DNA from: Apostichopus japonicus | Taxonomy: Eukaryota > Echinodermata > Holothuroidea > Aspidochirotida > Stichopodidae | Direction: 5' to 3' | Assembly: GCF_037975245.1 (NCBI RefSeq) | Contig: NC_092574.1 | Span: 25,650,713 to 25,714,712 of the forward strand | Length of the DNA stretch: 64,000 bases | Shown: positions 49,801 to 58,944 of the stretch, in pieces | Layout of the letters: each line of letters starts with the position of its first letter | Numbering within the stretch: the stretch's first letter is position 1 | The notes under the pieces: generated by a model | Database searches by the model: none | Seen by the model: the letters and a program-made list of their open reading frames with translations, nothing else | Told to the model about the DNA's origin: nothing | Position numbers and translations under genes: made by a program

Positions 49801-52075
49801 CGGTAAATATTTCATAAAACTTAAATAGTTTATAATAATAATAATCAGCAGTTATTTTTACAACGCTTAAGCGCCCACAAATGTGAGAGAAACCCACAAG
49901 GGCTTATGGATTACAACTTACATGTTGAGAGGCTTCCAATTCAACATTTTAACTCAAATTTGGAATCATTTTCCAATTTAGAAAGCCATTTCAGATCGGG
50001 AAACCGTAGATTGGTCTTGGATGAAATAACCCACCTTACCATGACCCGACTGGGTAGCGAACCCAGAACCTGATTACTAAGCCTCATTGCTTCAAATGCC
50101 ATCGCCTTTATCCACTCGGCCACAGCACTGGTGTAATGTAATATATGTAAATGTATATAAAAATGCAAAGAGGTTTTACATAAATGTAGAAACAAGATGT
50201 CAGCTGGGAGTTTAAATTTTTTTTTTCTTTCTTTTTATTATCATTCCATCAAGTGTCCAAACAATGTACAGTTCATATTATACAACACCTAATTATATTC
50301 CAGCCATTTGATTGGTCAATTGCTCGTCGATTGCATGCAAAATCCGCTCTATTGCACTCTATGAAATAGAACCATGTGTTATACTTTATTGATAGCACTT
50401 TTTTCAATGGTAAGAGAGCAGAGAAACTTGTCTGTTCAAAACAATCTGTTGTGTGAGTGCATTTTACATCCAATTATATCCAAATTTGAAGGTGTTGTAT
50501 AAAACAAATAATGCATGGCTTCCATTTGTGCAATAGTGTAAATATTTCATTCGTTGAAAGATGTAATTTGTTCCATTCAACTCGGCTGCGCCTCGTTGAA
50601 TGGAACATTCCATCTTTCGCCTCATGAAATATTTGCACTATTGCACTCATAACCATTTATTATTTGTATAATAACATATACTTTATGACCATTAGTCAAT
50701 ATTTAACTTATCTTGTCTTTGCAAAGTACCCTCATGTATCAGAAGTGATTGGTTTTCCATGTATGCTACTTAACAATGTGTCTACAGGAAAAAAACATAT
50801 CCCAATTGCATAAAGGCTACCTATAGTTGTTACAAAGCTTTCATACAAGGAAGTGCTTACTGCAAGCAGTTGCCTTGCATTTCACCTCGTTCTTATTCTT
50901 ATTCATGCTTTACTTAACAGCCATCCGATTGTTCATAAACTACAATCCCTTCAGAAGGATAATCCAGAACTTGCTAGGTTACTTGCGGAACAGGTAATGT
51001 GCACTTAAACATTTTTAACCATTTTCCACTTTGTACTTGAGATAAGTCACACATCACATTACCCATCCCGTCATTCTTCTCCACCCCTCCCCCCCCCCCT
51101 TCCTTCTTCTTACTTTGCAAGCAACATGATAGTACCCATTTAATTTTGGGAGTTTTCCATCATTTCCTGGTAATATGCAAACCTGTAAAAACATTTTATT
51201 AAATGGTCTATAAACAACCAACTTATAATTTTTCAAGTATTTCCTTGACAAAGTTTGTTTCACTTTCAAATAGTTAGTACCTTCTGTGAATTGCTTTATT
51301 GATATCTTTTATGGTAGATGATTCAACCGTAGTTATAACTTAGGTTACCATGCTGCAAGTGAAGAACAGAGGAGGGCAAACTGGTGGTGGCCGGGGGGGG
51401 GGGGGGGGGGGGTATGTTGAGGAGTTAATGGTTGACCCCCTTCCCTTTGTGTGAAAACATTGATATTTGAAGGGTACTTCCATGAAAATGCTACCAGGTT
51501 TGAAGTTTATAGCCTGTCTCTGAATGCAAGATCAGAAGGGTTGAAGGAATGTTGCTATCGCCAAATTTACCTTTCTGTGCATAAATTTGTGGAGTTAAAT
51601 GGCCAAACCTCTATCCAGAAAGTTTTTCCACTTATTACAACATTGTTGGAACTACCAAAGATATCTTTCAGGTGAAGAGAACCAAAAAATTGTGCTTTGG
51701 GGAATCTGGATGTATTGTAACCTTAGTTAGTTAAATCTCAGACAAGATCACTCTCTTAATTGAGGGTTTTCATTGTAGAGATCATAAAGTGAACACATTC
51801 AAGGAAATGTACCAGAAAATCATTTTGATCATGATTTTCAATGGAAATGGAAAAATGTTTGCAAATTTCACTGAAAGTTTGTCCAAAGTTTAGCTGAAGA
51901 CATGCTGCTAGTCTTTTGAGTTGTTTGGAACTAATATTAAATGCTATCCCTCCACGTTTTATTGATCCCATAGCTTTATGACAATGCCATGATAGCTGCA
52001 GGGTTAGTGGATGATCCAAGACCGATGCTCAACAGGTTGCATAGCTTCATGGAGAAAGCATTGGAGAAGTGTTGA
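34835..52075 (+). CDS. TRAP1: TRAP1, mitochondrial Hsp90 chaperone (Hsp75), complete, 17 exons
   Basis: Exons: 34835-35003, 36141-36341, 36701-36783, 37743-37889, 38512-38583, 39288-39457, 39969-40078, 40767-40840, 42047-42326, 43587-43656, 44228-44375, 44629-44756, 45294-45493, 46016-46101, 46575-46720, 50921-50993, 51974-52075 (TGA). They join in one frame of 752 residues (human 704). The protein is an ATP-dependent dimeric chaperone of the mitochondrial matrix. The N-terminus, [13 protein letters not shown] and on, is basic and Ser-rich without acids for over 50 residues, as expected of a presequence; [10 protein letters not shown] (82-91) resembles the region where the family is processed. 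GHKL ATPase motifs: [12 protein letters not shown] (154-165; Glu156 catalytic, Asn160 Mg/ATP), DTGIGM (201-206), GTIARSGSK (216-224), GQFGVGF (245-251). The middle domain has DIPLNLSRE with Arg449 contacting ATP. The C-terminal dimerisation domain ends [18 protein letters not shown] 34835 has A at -3 and G at +4; an in-frame ATG at 34643 would add acidic residues and is less likely. The extra length lies mostly in a Thr/Glu/Ala-rich linker around residues 86-120. Confidence 0.97.
39025..39280 (+). mobile_element. CR1/L2-type LINE 3' end in TRAP1 intron 5
   Basis: The frame ends [20 protein letters not shown]...LKTDLF then stops, which is the typical C-terminal tail of CR1/L2/Rex LINE ORF2. 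A short 3' UTR with GCGCTATAGAAGA and an (ATT)n tail follows. Its 5' side is truncated. The tail reaches the acceptor of TRAP1 exon 6 (AG at 39286-39287). Confidence 0.85.
41450..41955. repeat. Duplicated ~300-bp block of GATC/ATTGATC-rich sequence, TRAP1 intron 8
   Basis: Positions 41450-41640 and 41755-41950 are similar, each a degenerate series of ATTGATC(A/C) and TGATTCATAT words. It looks like an old tandem duplication of a locally repetitive AT-rich segment. Confidence 0.5.
47770..49330. repeat. ~110-115-bp tandem repeat in TRAP1 intron 15, split by a hAT element
   Basis: Units contain GCATTCTACTG(A/T)AATGGAGA, CATATAACTCA and TTGGATAGATAACCATAT. GCATTCTACTG(A/T) occurs near 48851, 48961 and 49075, a 110-114 bp spacing, with diverged units before 47933 and after 49130. 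The hAT at 47933-48803 interrupts one unit. Confidence 0.75.
47933..48803. mobile_element. hAT-type element in TRAP1 intron 15 (8-bp TSD)
   Basis: TIR CATGGGCGCAGATC and its reverse complement. The flanks CTTCACTG (47925-47932) and CTTCACTT (48804-48811) match at 7 of 8. It is 871 bp with no transposase. It carries GTGGGGAC/GTCCCCAC inverted motifs near both ends. It is related in TIR style to element B. Confidence 0.83.
49836..50131 (-). repeat. tRNA-derived SINE (Ser/Leu-like) with (ATT)n tail, TRAP1 intron 15
   Basis: On the minus strand the head has GTGGCCGAGTGGATAAAGG (A box), a long variable region and GGTTCTGGGTTCGCTACCC (B box). The body shares TTTCATCCAAGACCAATC-type sequence with the copy at 20305. 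Near the 3' end GCGCTTAAGCGTTGTAAAA and an (ATT)n tract resemble CR1/L2 LINE tails, suggesting borrowed LINE retrotransposition machinery. Confidence 0.75.
50276..50503. mobile_element. Small MITE-like inverted repeat (TTATACAACACCT ends), TRAP1 intron 15
   Basis: The left end TTATACAACACCTAATTAT pairs with the right end AATTATATCC...GGTGTTGTATAA. The 228-bp body has no reading frame. It directly adjoins the hairpin at 50494-50672. Confidence 0.5.
50494..50672. mobile_element. Near-perfect ~180-bp palindromic foldback element
   Basis: The arms mirror each other around ~50588. GTGCAATAGTGTAAATATTTCAT, then GAAAGATG, then TTCCATTCAAC on the left recur as the reverse complement on the right (GTTGAATGGAAC ... 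CATCTTTCGCC ... ATGAAATATTTGCACTATTGCAC). The centre is CTCGGCTGCGCC. Confidence 0.7.
51391..51412. repeat. Poly-G tract, TRAP1 intron 16
   Basis: An unbroken run of about 22 G with G-quadruplex potential between exons 16 and 17. Confidence 0.9.
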
Positions 52076-52420
52076 TGATGGCAGCATCATATATATGTAG
52101 GTGCAACCATGAACTCTAATCAAGGCTGGAAGTCTACCTCAACAGTCCACTTGAGCTGTGTGTCTGCAGAAGATTGACCCTTTATCTGGCTGGTCATATC
52201 ACAAAGAACCATTTTGACTGAAATTAACCAGGCTTGTCTTAATTTCGATTGTTAATTTAGTCATTTTCTACTTTGTGTAGAGCATTCAATCTCACGCATG
52301 CCTTGAGACAGTAAAACATTGTCTTCTGAAACTTGGAATTTTCCCCGATTTATTACAGAAAAGAAGTCAGTTTTTCCTTCAAATAATTACAGAGTGGTTA
52401 ATAATAGACTGCAAACAAGC

Positions 52421-53820
52421 ATTGGTGTAGCCAGATGTCAAGTATGAATAGTAGCTAGTGTAATCCAAATACCTGCTATTAAATAGCTTATCGGTAAGAA
52501 CCATTTCCATCAATTGTTGCTTCATCAGTTGCAGTCTCTACGATGGAAAATTGTCAAGTTCATAGCAGACTGCCAACCATCATTGGTGTAGCCAGATGTC
52601 AAGTATGAATAGTAGCTAGTGTAATCCAAATACCTAAATAGCTTATCGGTAAGAACCATTTCCATCAATTGTTGCTTCATCAGTTGCAGTCTCTACGATG
52701 GGGAATTGTCAAGTTCATAACAGACTGCCAACCATCATTGGTGTAGCCAGATGTCAAGTATGAATAGTAGCTAGTGTATTCCAAATACCTGCTATTAAAT
52801 AGCTTATCGGGCAAGAACCATTTCCATCAATTGTTGCTTCATCAGTTGCAGTCTCTACGATGGAAAATTGTCAAGTTCATAGCAGACTGCCAACCATCAT
52901 TGGTGTAGCCAGATGTCAAGTATGAATAGTAGCTAGTGTAATCCAAATACCTAAATAGCTTATCGGTAAGAACCATTTCCATCAATTGTTGCTTCATCAG
53001 TTGCAGTCTCTACGATGGGGAATTGTCAAGTTCATAACAGACTGCCAACCATCATTGGTGTAGCCAGATGTCAAGTATGAATAGTAGCTAGTGTATTCCA
53101 AATACCTGCTATTAAATAGCTTATCGGGCAAGAACCATTTCCATCAATTGTTGCTTCATCAGTTGCAGTCTCTATGGTGGGGAATTGTCAAGTTCATAAC
53201 AGACTGCCAACCATCATTGGTGTAGCCAGATGTCAAGTATGAATAGTAGCTAGTGTATTCCAAATACCTGCTATTAAATAGCTTATCGGTAAGAACCATT
53301 TCCATCAATTGTTGCTTCATCAGTTGCAGTCTCTACGATGGGGAATTGTCAAGTTCATAACAGACTGCCAACCATCATTGGTGTAGCCAGATGTCAAGTA
53401 TGAATAGTAGCTAGTGTAATCCAAATACCTAAATAGCTTATCGGCAAGAACCATTTCCATCAATTGTTGCTTCATCAGTTGCAGTCTCTACGATGGGGAA
53501 TTGTCAAGTTCATAACAGACTGCCAACCATCATTGGTGTAGCCAGATGTCAAGTATGAATAGTAGCTAGTGTATTCCAAATACCTAAATAGCTTATCGGC
53601 AAGAACCATTTCCATCAATTGTTGCTTCATCAGTTGCAGTCTCTACGATGGGGAATTGTCAAGTTCATAACAGACTGCCAACCATCATTGGTGTAGCCAG
53701 ATGTCAAGTATGAATAGTAGCTAGTGTAATCCAAATACCTAAATAGCTTATCGGCAAGAACCATTTCCATCAATTGTTGCTTCATCAGTTGCAGTCTCTA
53801 CGATTGGGAATTATCAAGTT
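52421..53820. repeat. 155/161-bp tandem repeat, nine copies, just downstream of TRAP1 stop
   Basis: ATTGGTGTAGCCAGATG occurs at 52421, 52582, 52737, 52899, 53054, 53216, 53377, 53532 and 53687. The spacings are 161, 155, 162, 155, 162, 161, 155 and 155. Long units carry GCTATT before AAATAGCTTATCGG; short ones lack it. Copies are highly similar. They begin 346 bp after the TRAP1 stop and end before an AATAAA at 53841, so they may lie in the 3' UTR. Confidence 0.9.
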
Positions 53821-53840
53821 CAAATTCTCAATAGTTGGGC

Positions 53841-53846
53841 AATAAA
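53841..53846 (+). promoter_or_regulatory. Possible TRAP1 polyadenylation signal
   Basis: AATAAA follows the tandem repeat. The long repeat units also carry ATTAAA (first near 52481), a usable variant, so the true cleavage site cannot be fixed from sequence. Confidence 0.35.
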
Positions 53847-54104
53847 AAAGAAGCCACATGTATTGAGAAGCCAGTTTCACTTTCTTTCTCGTCTCGTCTT
53901 CATAGACAGTATTTTCAACAACATTGTTAGTGTGGTTAGTGTAGCTCATTCTGGTTGTGCTTACCGTTGAATATTTTGTGTTATACATCATCCATAAAAC
54001 AGTGTGCTTGCGATGAGGCATTCAGACTTTCATACGACTGTGCTATACAATTTAAGAGAGTTCTGTACACAATAGTGAGATGATTGGCATCAGGAAGGTA
54101 TGGA

Positions 54105-54205
54105 TGAAAATATCCAGGGGGTGGGTGTGAGTGAATCCAGGGGGTAGGTGGAGGTGAATCCAGGGGGTAGGTGGAGGTGAATCCAGGGGGTGGGTGTGGG
54201 TGATT
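54105..54205. repeat. Minisatellite, (AATCCAGGGGGTRGGTG)n
   Basis: Four close copies of ATCCAGGGGGTRGGTGNRGGTG with a period of about 23 bp. Confidence 0.8.
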
Positions 54206-55442
54206 ACTTATAGAACCCATCCCTTGGATTGTTACCTACTCAATGATGACAAAGCAGATGACACATTTTATCGGAATTCATTAGGATTTGTTTCACAAAA
54301 TCCAATTCCATATGAAAGTTACCAATGTTTTTCATGTCATCTAAGGATATTGCTGTAGCATGGTTTCATGGCACACTTACCCTGTTTAACATGAATATGT
54401 GCTTTACATAAGACCATCAAACTTTGAAAGATTATCACCACCAGATATGCATGCATTTTCTTCTTTAGATTGATATAAACTGGTGAAGTTTTGGTCAAAA
54501 ACTACTGAAGTTGTGTTGAAATTTAGAAAGTAACATTGTTACTTGTTCCCAAATTTGGTGACCCTTAGCATAGAACCAGAGTTCAAAGAATTCATGGACC
54601 TTTACGCCAAGGCTTGAAATGTTGATATATATATATATATATATATAACAGTCAACACAGGACACCTCAAACAGAGAAACATGATTTTGTCCTATGAGAA
54701 ATTGATTGTAATTTTCAACAGCCTCTTAGTTTCCTGATAATAAGGTCACAGAAGGGAAAGTTAACAAAGTAGCTACTTTTTTAAATGATCTTTTGTGAAA
54801 TAAGCAGCGTGAAATGATGAATAACAAAGGAAAACATGTTTCACTTTGGAAGGCACTGATCTAGGGATAAAATGAAACCCGTTTTCAGTTTCTATACAAT
54901 AACAGTAATGTGTGCATAGAAATTTAATACACAAAGCCATATATATGCTTTGTAGGTATTGAAAATATTACCCTCAAAACTCTGAGACTATTCCCATTAA
55001 TATCAAACTGGCTTCATACCTCTAGTTCCAAGGCAAAAGGTTAATGATGGTGTACAGATTCTAGTTCTTATGTATGAATTCTCACTTCTCTAATGTATTG
55101 GAGGAAGACTATTCCAAGTTGCTGTTATGGTAGCGATGATTTGCAAACTTCTGCCAACTTTAGTATAAATAAATGATCAATATGAAATATGATTATGGTA
55201 GTTGTCTTCTTTTGTTTTTCTTTCTTTCTTGTGACATAATTTAATGGTTTGTTTTTCAGTGGTAAGGGAATGGTGATATGCCAGTCACAGCATGAAGGTA
55301 AGTCCCCAAGAATGAGCCAAGGCACAAAAGCCAAACTTGACTGATCCACTCTCACCCCAGTTCCCTTCCATCAAGACTTTGAGGAAGTAACATCTAGGCC
55401 TCTTCTTCAAAACTAATGCATTGCTCTAACATTGCTATCTAT

Positions 55443-56534
55443 CAAGGTTCGCAGGTTTCTTCCGGGGGTGGAATAAACGGCGGTTTTTTCCACTCGGAAG
55501 AAATAGGTTTCTTCCAGTTTCTTCCGGACAAAATGGAAGAAACTCATATTTTGGGGAAAAACTGTTGATAAAGTTTCATAACAACCTGCAATGATTTCTT
55601 ACTATGTAATAAATGGACAAGAAGCACTATAGTGTCATCTAGAGGGTCTATATATACAGTAGGTTTGGAGCACATGACCTGCCTCCTGCATATACTGTAC
55701 ACAATATAGTGATAGGCTACTGTAGCATCGGACAATTAAGGGAACAACTATGGGCAAGCAATATTTTGCAGACCAGAATGGTCCTGATTATAGCCCAGTT
55801 CTTCGTTAAAAACTAGTTTCTGAGTGGAGGGACAAGTGTTCCCTGGAAACTAGTGTACTGTAGGCCTACTACAATGCACACTCATTACTACGATTACATT
55901 GACCAGTATGACCATATTTTGTGGAGATTGAACTCAAGACATCAGGGTTACAGATTCGATTGGAAGTTGTAGTGTGAAATGAGGGCTGGCTCATGGCCAG
56001 CTGTGTTTAATTGTGGATGTTTGTTCTTTTGCTGTTGGGATGACAAGTCCTCCTATTAACTACAAGTTGTAATTTAGGGAGTTGCAGAAATGAAACTGTT
56101 GCCTAAATCTAATAGATATGTTCGGCTATTTGCTTGGTGTTCATTGTATTAAATCCTCAGTGCATGGGCCAATCCAGGTTAATCATTCATAAAGTATGGC
56201 CAGTTATGCAATTCTGGTTGATGGGGGGATTGCGAGATGATAAGTAGTCCTTCAATATTGTGATTTATAAGCAAACATCTTTTGGTGTAGAAAAAAAACC
56301 AAAATTATAATCCAAACAAAAATATCATATTTTGATGGTTTCAATGGTATGCATTTCAGTCAGATTGTGGTAAGCTATTTGTCTCTTTATCATGTATGTG
56401 GGTTGTGCTGCCTATATGCCAATTTTCAGTTTCTTCCAGTTTCTTCCGGAAGAAACTGGAAGAAACCTGGAAGAAACAGGTTTCTTCCACGTCCCCGGAA
56501 GAAATAGGTTTCTTCCGGAAGAAACCGAACCTTG
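55443..56534. mobile_element. hAT-type element with TTTCTTCC subterminal repeats (8-bp TSD)
   Basis: The ends CAAGGTTCG...CGAACCTTG are flanked by perfect CTATCTAT on both sides (55435-55442 and 56535-56542). Both ends hold clusters of GTTTCTTCC and its complement GGAAGAAAC, as expected for subterminal transposase-binding repeats. The 1,092-bp element has no transposase frame. It lies between TRAP1 and ATP6V0C. Confidence 0.88.
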
Positions 56535-58419
56535 CTATCTATTAATAGTTTAAAGGGCTAACCATCCCAACCACCATCTGTAACTTATGTCATGGAGATC
56601 TCACCAAAGTTGACCAAACAGCTGTGAAAAATCTTCAGTCTGTTTAAGAGACATTGTAGTTGCTAGGTGCTACCAACTTTTTAAAAGTGTAATGTCACAG
56701 TGCCACGTGGACGTGAAACCTTTTCCATTTAAGAAGATTAATTTAACAGTATTGACAAGTGCACTAACATCTTTACTAGCCCATTTTCACAAATAGACTG
56801 TTTTTAAGACATCTCCATTACAGATGATAAACATGATAGAAAATAAAGACAACTGCAGCTTAAAACGAGTGCCACCCAATGTCTCATTTACACTTGTTCA
56901 AAGTTGTCAGTCTTGTGTATGAAGAAACATAACACTACAGTAGTGTAAAACTTTTTCTTATGTTGCGTGGGGAAGTTTTTTGTCACACAGATTCAGTGTA
57001 AGGGGACGGGTTGAGAGTTGATGAAGTTGTTTGGTGTTACTTGGGTGCCTTTATCTTAAAAAGGCCTGTATAACAAGCATCTCTGTCGCATAGACCAGTA
57101 TTGATGGTTATGTTTGCTTTTCCTATTAATCGGCCAATCGGAATTGACTGTAAAGACACTTACAAATAAAAGACAAAGTTGACATTTAGAGTTCAAATAA
57201 TGTAATCTGTGACATACTTTAAACATTAATTTGCATACACCTATTGACGGGAGCACATTATGGAATGAATTTTCTACCTCAATCATCACATTCATGCAAT
57301 GAAATTCATAAAAACCTATCATGCAAATAGAACAGAATAATTACCTACAACCACTTCCATATATCACATGAAACAAACAAATGTACTCCAATAAACAAAA
57401 ATAACAAGATAAATTAAAACCCCCTTTGGTGAATTTGAATGTTTAACGTTGTTCATTCTGAACTAAAAATTCTTGGATGGAATTTGACTTTCCCATGAAG
57501 CTCTACTCCCCCCCCCCCTCCCCCAACTTTCCCTTCTCTACTGCTCTTTCAACCAATCTTGGAAGCATAAGTAATTTACAATTCATACAGAAACAACAGC
57601 AAATTGGGGTGAGAATTCTGTTGCATCTCCATTGATTCTGCAAACTTACAAGCTTTTTACATATGAAGTAAACGAAGAATCGGAAGAAATATATTGCAAT
57701 TAATATGCCAACAATTTAAGTTTACTTTGTACAGTACTGATAACAGATAGTTCGTTTTTTAATTACCCAAAGGTGTTGTCACTGAAAAAGAAAGTAAACC
57801 CATGCAGGTCGAACAGAAATATCTTGTCGAGAGTGATTTTGTAAATCGATCGGCAAAGAAAGACTTACAATTTCACCTCGAAAAGATTTCTGCGAGTTCT
57901 TTGCAATAATCTTAATTTTTACTGTTGATATTTCGCATGGTGATCATACCAACAGCCTATCTCTCGCACTGCCATGCACACAACATACACCAATACTGAG
58001 ATAGGGTCCAAGAGTAGCAAACCTTAGTCTTTTACAGCCAGACAGCAAACAGATGAATGTTAATTAATTTTACTGTAATGTTCCACTTCCAGACCAAATG
58101 TAATACCATACTTAGATATTTGATAGCATTGCTTTGGCAAATACAGTCTATGATCATTTGGAATGGGTTTCATGTTACCAACTGTAGAAATTTATAAATT
58201 CAGTTGAACTCTTTGAAGCTAATAAATTATACATTTATCTATGAATATTCAATAAGCATGCTTAAAACCATGGATGACTATACTCTCCCACTTTTTCATT
58301 GAACCTTAGAAACTACTGAGACTTTTGCCGTAAAGCTTCACAAATGCACAAAACTGACCAAAGAGCTGTACCCAAAGTCTAACATTATGATCATCATCAA
58401 TCAGTAACTTAAAAACATC
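56535..58419. other. TRAP1-ATP6V0C intergenic spacer, right part
   Basis: AT-rich sequence with no gene that I can support. A C-rich run (57509-57525) and scattered short open frames were noted; the frame at 57056-57322 on the minus strand has no family motif. Confidence 0.4.
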
Positions 58420-58425
58420 TTTATT
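58420..58425 (-). promoter_or_regulatory. Possible ATP6V0C polyadenylation signal
   Basis: This is the first minus-strand AATAAA downstream of the stop and gives a 3' UTR of about 520 nt. Its use is not certain. Confidence 0.4.
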
Positions 58426-58944
58426 TCTTAACTCAAACATCCATACAAACCAAGAGATAAGATGTTGACCAGAATAAAGCTAATACATGAAAGGTTTGTA
58501 TTTCATCTACAACAATTACCACCTTCTAACCTACAGTACTTAAGAGCTGTTGCTTTACTTTCATAACATCTGCTATTAACACAAAATCAAAAACAAGAAC
58601 TGGGAAAAAGATATATATTTTTTGTTCATTTTTATACCAACCATAGGCAGAGGTAAATCAGTTTGTATTTTTCACATGATCATGTACAGTGAAATCCTGT
58701 AATCACATTACCATGTAGGACTTCAAACCATTCCCTGTTTGATTTTCCTGCCTGGCTGCATATGCACCCGAGACATCTACAGAATCTTTCTACCTCCAAT
58801 TTGTCTTGCCTTTATGGTTTCAATTGGTATTTTACAGGAGATGATACAGCTGTGGGAAGGATAATAATCACCAATTTAACGATGAAAGTCACCATCTCTG
58901 GTGACTTAACATGACAAAGACTTTTTGTAGATGAAAGGGAAGAG

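Noticed and set aside
57056-57322. 88-codon minus-strand frame considered as a LINE C-terminus
   Set aside because: Only a loose resemblance (NSFHNVLPSIG) and no 3' tail signature.
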